From Plasticicumulans acidivorans (lineage in GTDB: Bacteria > Pseudomonadota > Gammaproteobacteria > Competibacterales > Competibacteraceae): a stretch of 64,000 bases of DNA. The translations under genes and the position numbers were made by a program. The stretch covers positions 372,001 through 436,000 of the forward strand of contig NZ_QGTJ01000003.1 in NCBI RefSeq assembly GCF_003182095.1, given 5' to 3'. The notes under the pieces were generated by a model, which was not told the origin of the DNA, ran no database searches, and worked only from the letters and a program-made list of their open reading frames with translations. Shown here one piece after another: positions 63,064 to 64,000 of this stretch. The stretch's first letter is position 1. The number at the start of each line of letters is the position of its first letter.

Positions 63064-64000
63064 TCAGGCCGGCAACGGCACGGAGGTCAGCAGGCGCTGG
63101 ATCAGATCTTCGATGCGCAGGCCGACGTGCTGACGGTCGGGCCGCAGGCGATGGCCGGCAAGCAGCGGCAGCAGAGTCTGCACGTCCTCCGGCAGCGCAT
63201 GGTCCCGCCCGGCGAGCAAGGCCCAGGCGCGAGCCACCCGCAGCAGCGCCAGACCGGCACGCGGCGACAGACCGACCTCGAACAGGCCGCCGAGGCGCGA
63301 GGCGCTGAGCAGCGACTGAATGTAGTCGAGCAGCGCAGCACTGGCGTGCACGCGTTCGACACGCGCCTGCAGCGCCAGCAGCACCGGCGCATCGAGCACG
63401 CTCGACAGGCGCTCAAGCAGGCAGCGCCGGTCTTCTCCGGCCAGCAGTGCACGCTCGGCGCGCGGGTCCGGATAACCAAGGCGAATGCGCAGCATGAAGC
63501 GATCGAGCTGTGACTCGGGCAGCGGAAAGGTCCCGAGCTGCATCAGCGGGTTCTGTGTGGCGATGACGAAAAAGGGTTCCAGCAGCCGCCGTGTCTGGCC
63601 GTCGCTGGTCACCTGCCCCTCTTCCATGACTTCGAGCAGCGCGCTCTGTGTCTTCGGCGAGGCGCGGTTGATTTCGTCGGCGAGCAGCATCTGCGCGAAC
63701 ACCGGCCCCGGATGAAAGACGAACGCGCCCTGCTCGCGGTCGAAGATCGAGGCACCGAGGATGTCCGCCGGCAGCATGTCGCTGGTGAACTGCACGCGGC
63801 GAAAATCCAGACCGAGCGTGCGCGCCAGCGCATGCGCCAGCGTGGTCTTGCCCATGCCGGGCTGGTCTTCGATCAGCAGGTGACCGCGGGCAAGAATGCA
63901 GGCCAGCGCGTAGCGCACGGCGGCGTCTTTGCCGAGGACGACACTGGAGACCTGCATGACCGCGGCGTCGAGCCGCTCACGCAGGGCTGCCGGGGAAAGT
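63064..64000 (-). CDS. MoxR-family AAA+ ATPase, 5' end outside the window
   Basis: The frame is open to the window edge, with codons before the ATG at 63957 (LRERLDAAV) that look like normal MoxR N-terminus, so the start is probably outside. It has Walker A GMGKTTLAHA, Walker B LADEINRASPK, sensor 1 ATQNPL and EEGQVTSDG. MoxR ATPases act as chaperones for the DUF58/VWA proteins encoded downstream. Confidence 0.92.
   Translation of the reverse strand, partial: LSPAALRERLDAAVMQVSSVVLGKDAAVRYALACILARGHLLIEDQPGMGKTTLAHALARTLGLDFRRVQFTSDMLPADILGASIFDREQGAFVFHPGPVFAQMLLADEINRASPKTQSALLEVMEEGQVTSDGQTRRLLEPFFVIATQNPLMQLGTFPLPESQLDRFMLRIRLGYPDPRAERALLAGEDRRCLLERLSSVLDAPVLLALQARVERVHASAALLDYIQSLLSASRLGGLFEVGLSPRAGLALLRVARAWALLAGRDHALPEDVQTLLPLLAGHRLRPDRQHVGLRIEDLIQRLLTSVPLPA

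Overview
The window reads as the chromosome of a high-GC, polyhydroxyalkanoate (PHA)-storing gammaproteobacterium, interrupted by a composite genomic island. The class assignment rests on the divergent guaBA/xseA arrangement, a PepN-type aminopeptidase, AcpH and a MoxR-DUF58-TgpA operon. PHA storage is indicated by a class I PHA synthase and a phasin. The genus cannot be fixed from the sequence alone.

Left core (1-8391): the tail of an EAL-domain protein; a patatin-like hydrolase behind a 27-bp palindrome resembling a PhaR operator; the nine-gene N-type (Na+-translocating) F1Fo-ATPase operon atpDCQRBEFAG; and a small lipoprotein. The c subunit carries the Gln/Glu-Ser/Tyr Na+ ligand set, and no delta gene is present.

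Island (about 8536-43097), inserted in the 3' end of guaA. It is two related elements in tandem. Element 1 (8536-21247) is decayed: an IS5-family copy has cut a zinc-ribbon/HTH gene, and the cargo is a P-loop ATPase, a degenerate IS3-family copy, and a DUF2130 - SIR2 - HerA - KTSC cassette. It ends with an AlpA-like gene, a small gene pair, a frameshifted P4-type integrase and a guaA-like att core. Element 2 (21233-43097) runs from that att core to guaA. It carries a methyltransferase/nuclease pair with a controller protein, an IncP-type mobilization region (traI, trbL/K/J, traJ, oriT, traK), a Gabija pair (GajA/GajB), an IncQ-type repC/repA replicon with three 22-bp iterons, a second zinc-ribbon/HTH gene, an AlpA-like gene, a GIY-YIG protein and an intact integrase. 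It looks like an integrated mobilizable plasmid that has become a defence-carrying integrative element. Six KorB-type operators lie across the island, but no korB gene is present.

Right core (43079-64000): guaA, guaB, xseA, an 80-residue protein, a YddA-like ABC exporter whose nucleotide-binding motifs are degenerate, a GH1 beta-glycosidase, phaC and phaP. The last part is a long leftward run with several start/stop overlaps: moxR, DUF58, tgpA, acpH, a secreted protein, three phospholipid-synthesis genes and pepN. Frameshifts and in-frame stops were seen only inside the island; the core genes all read cleanly.
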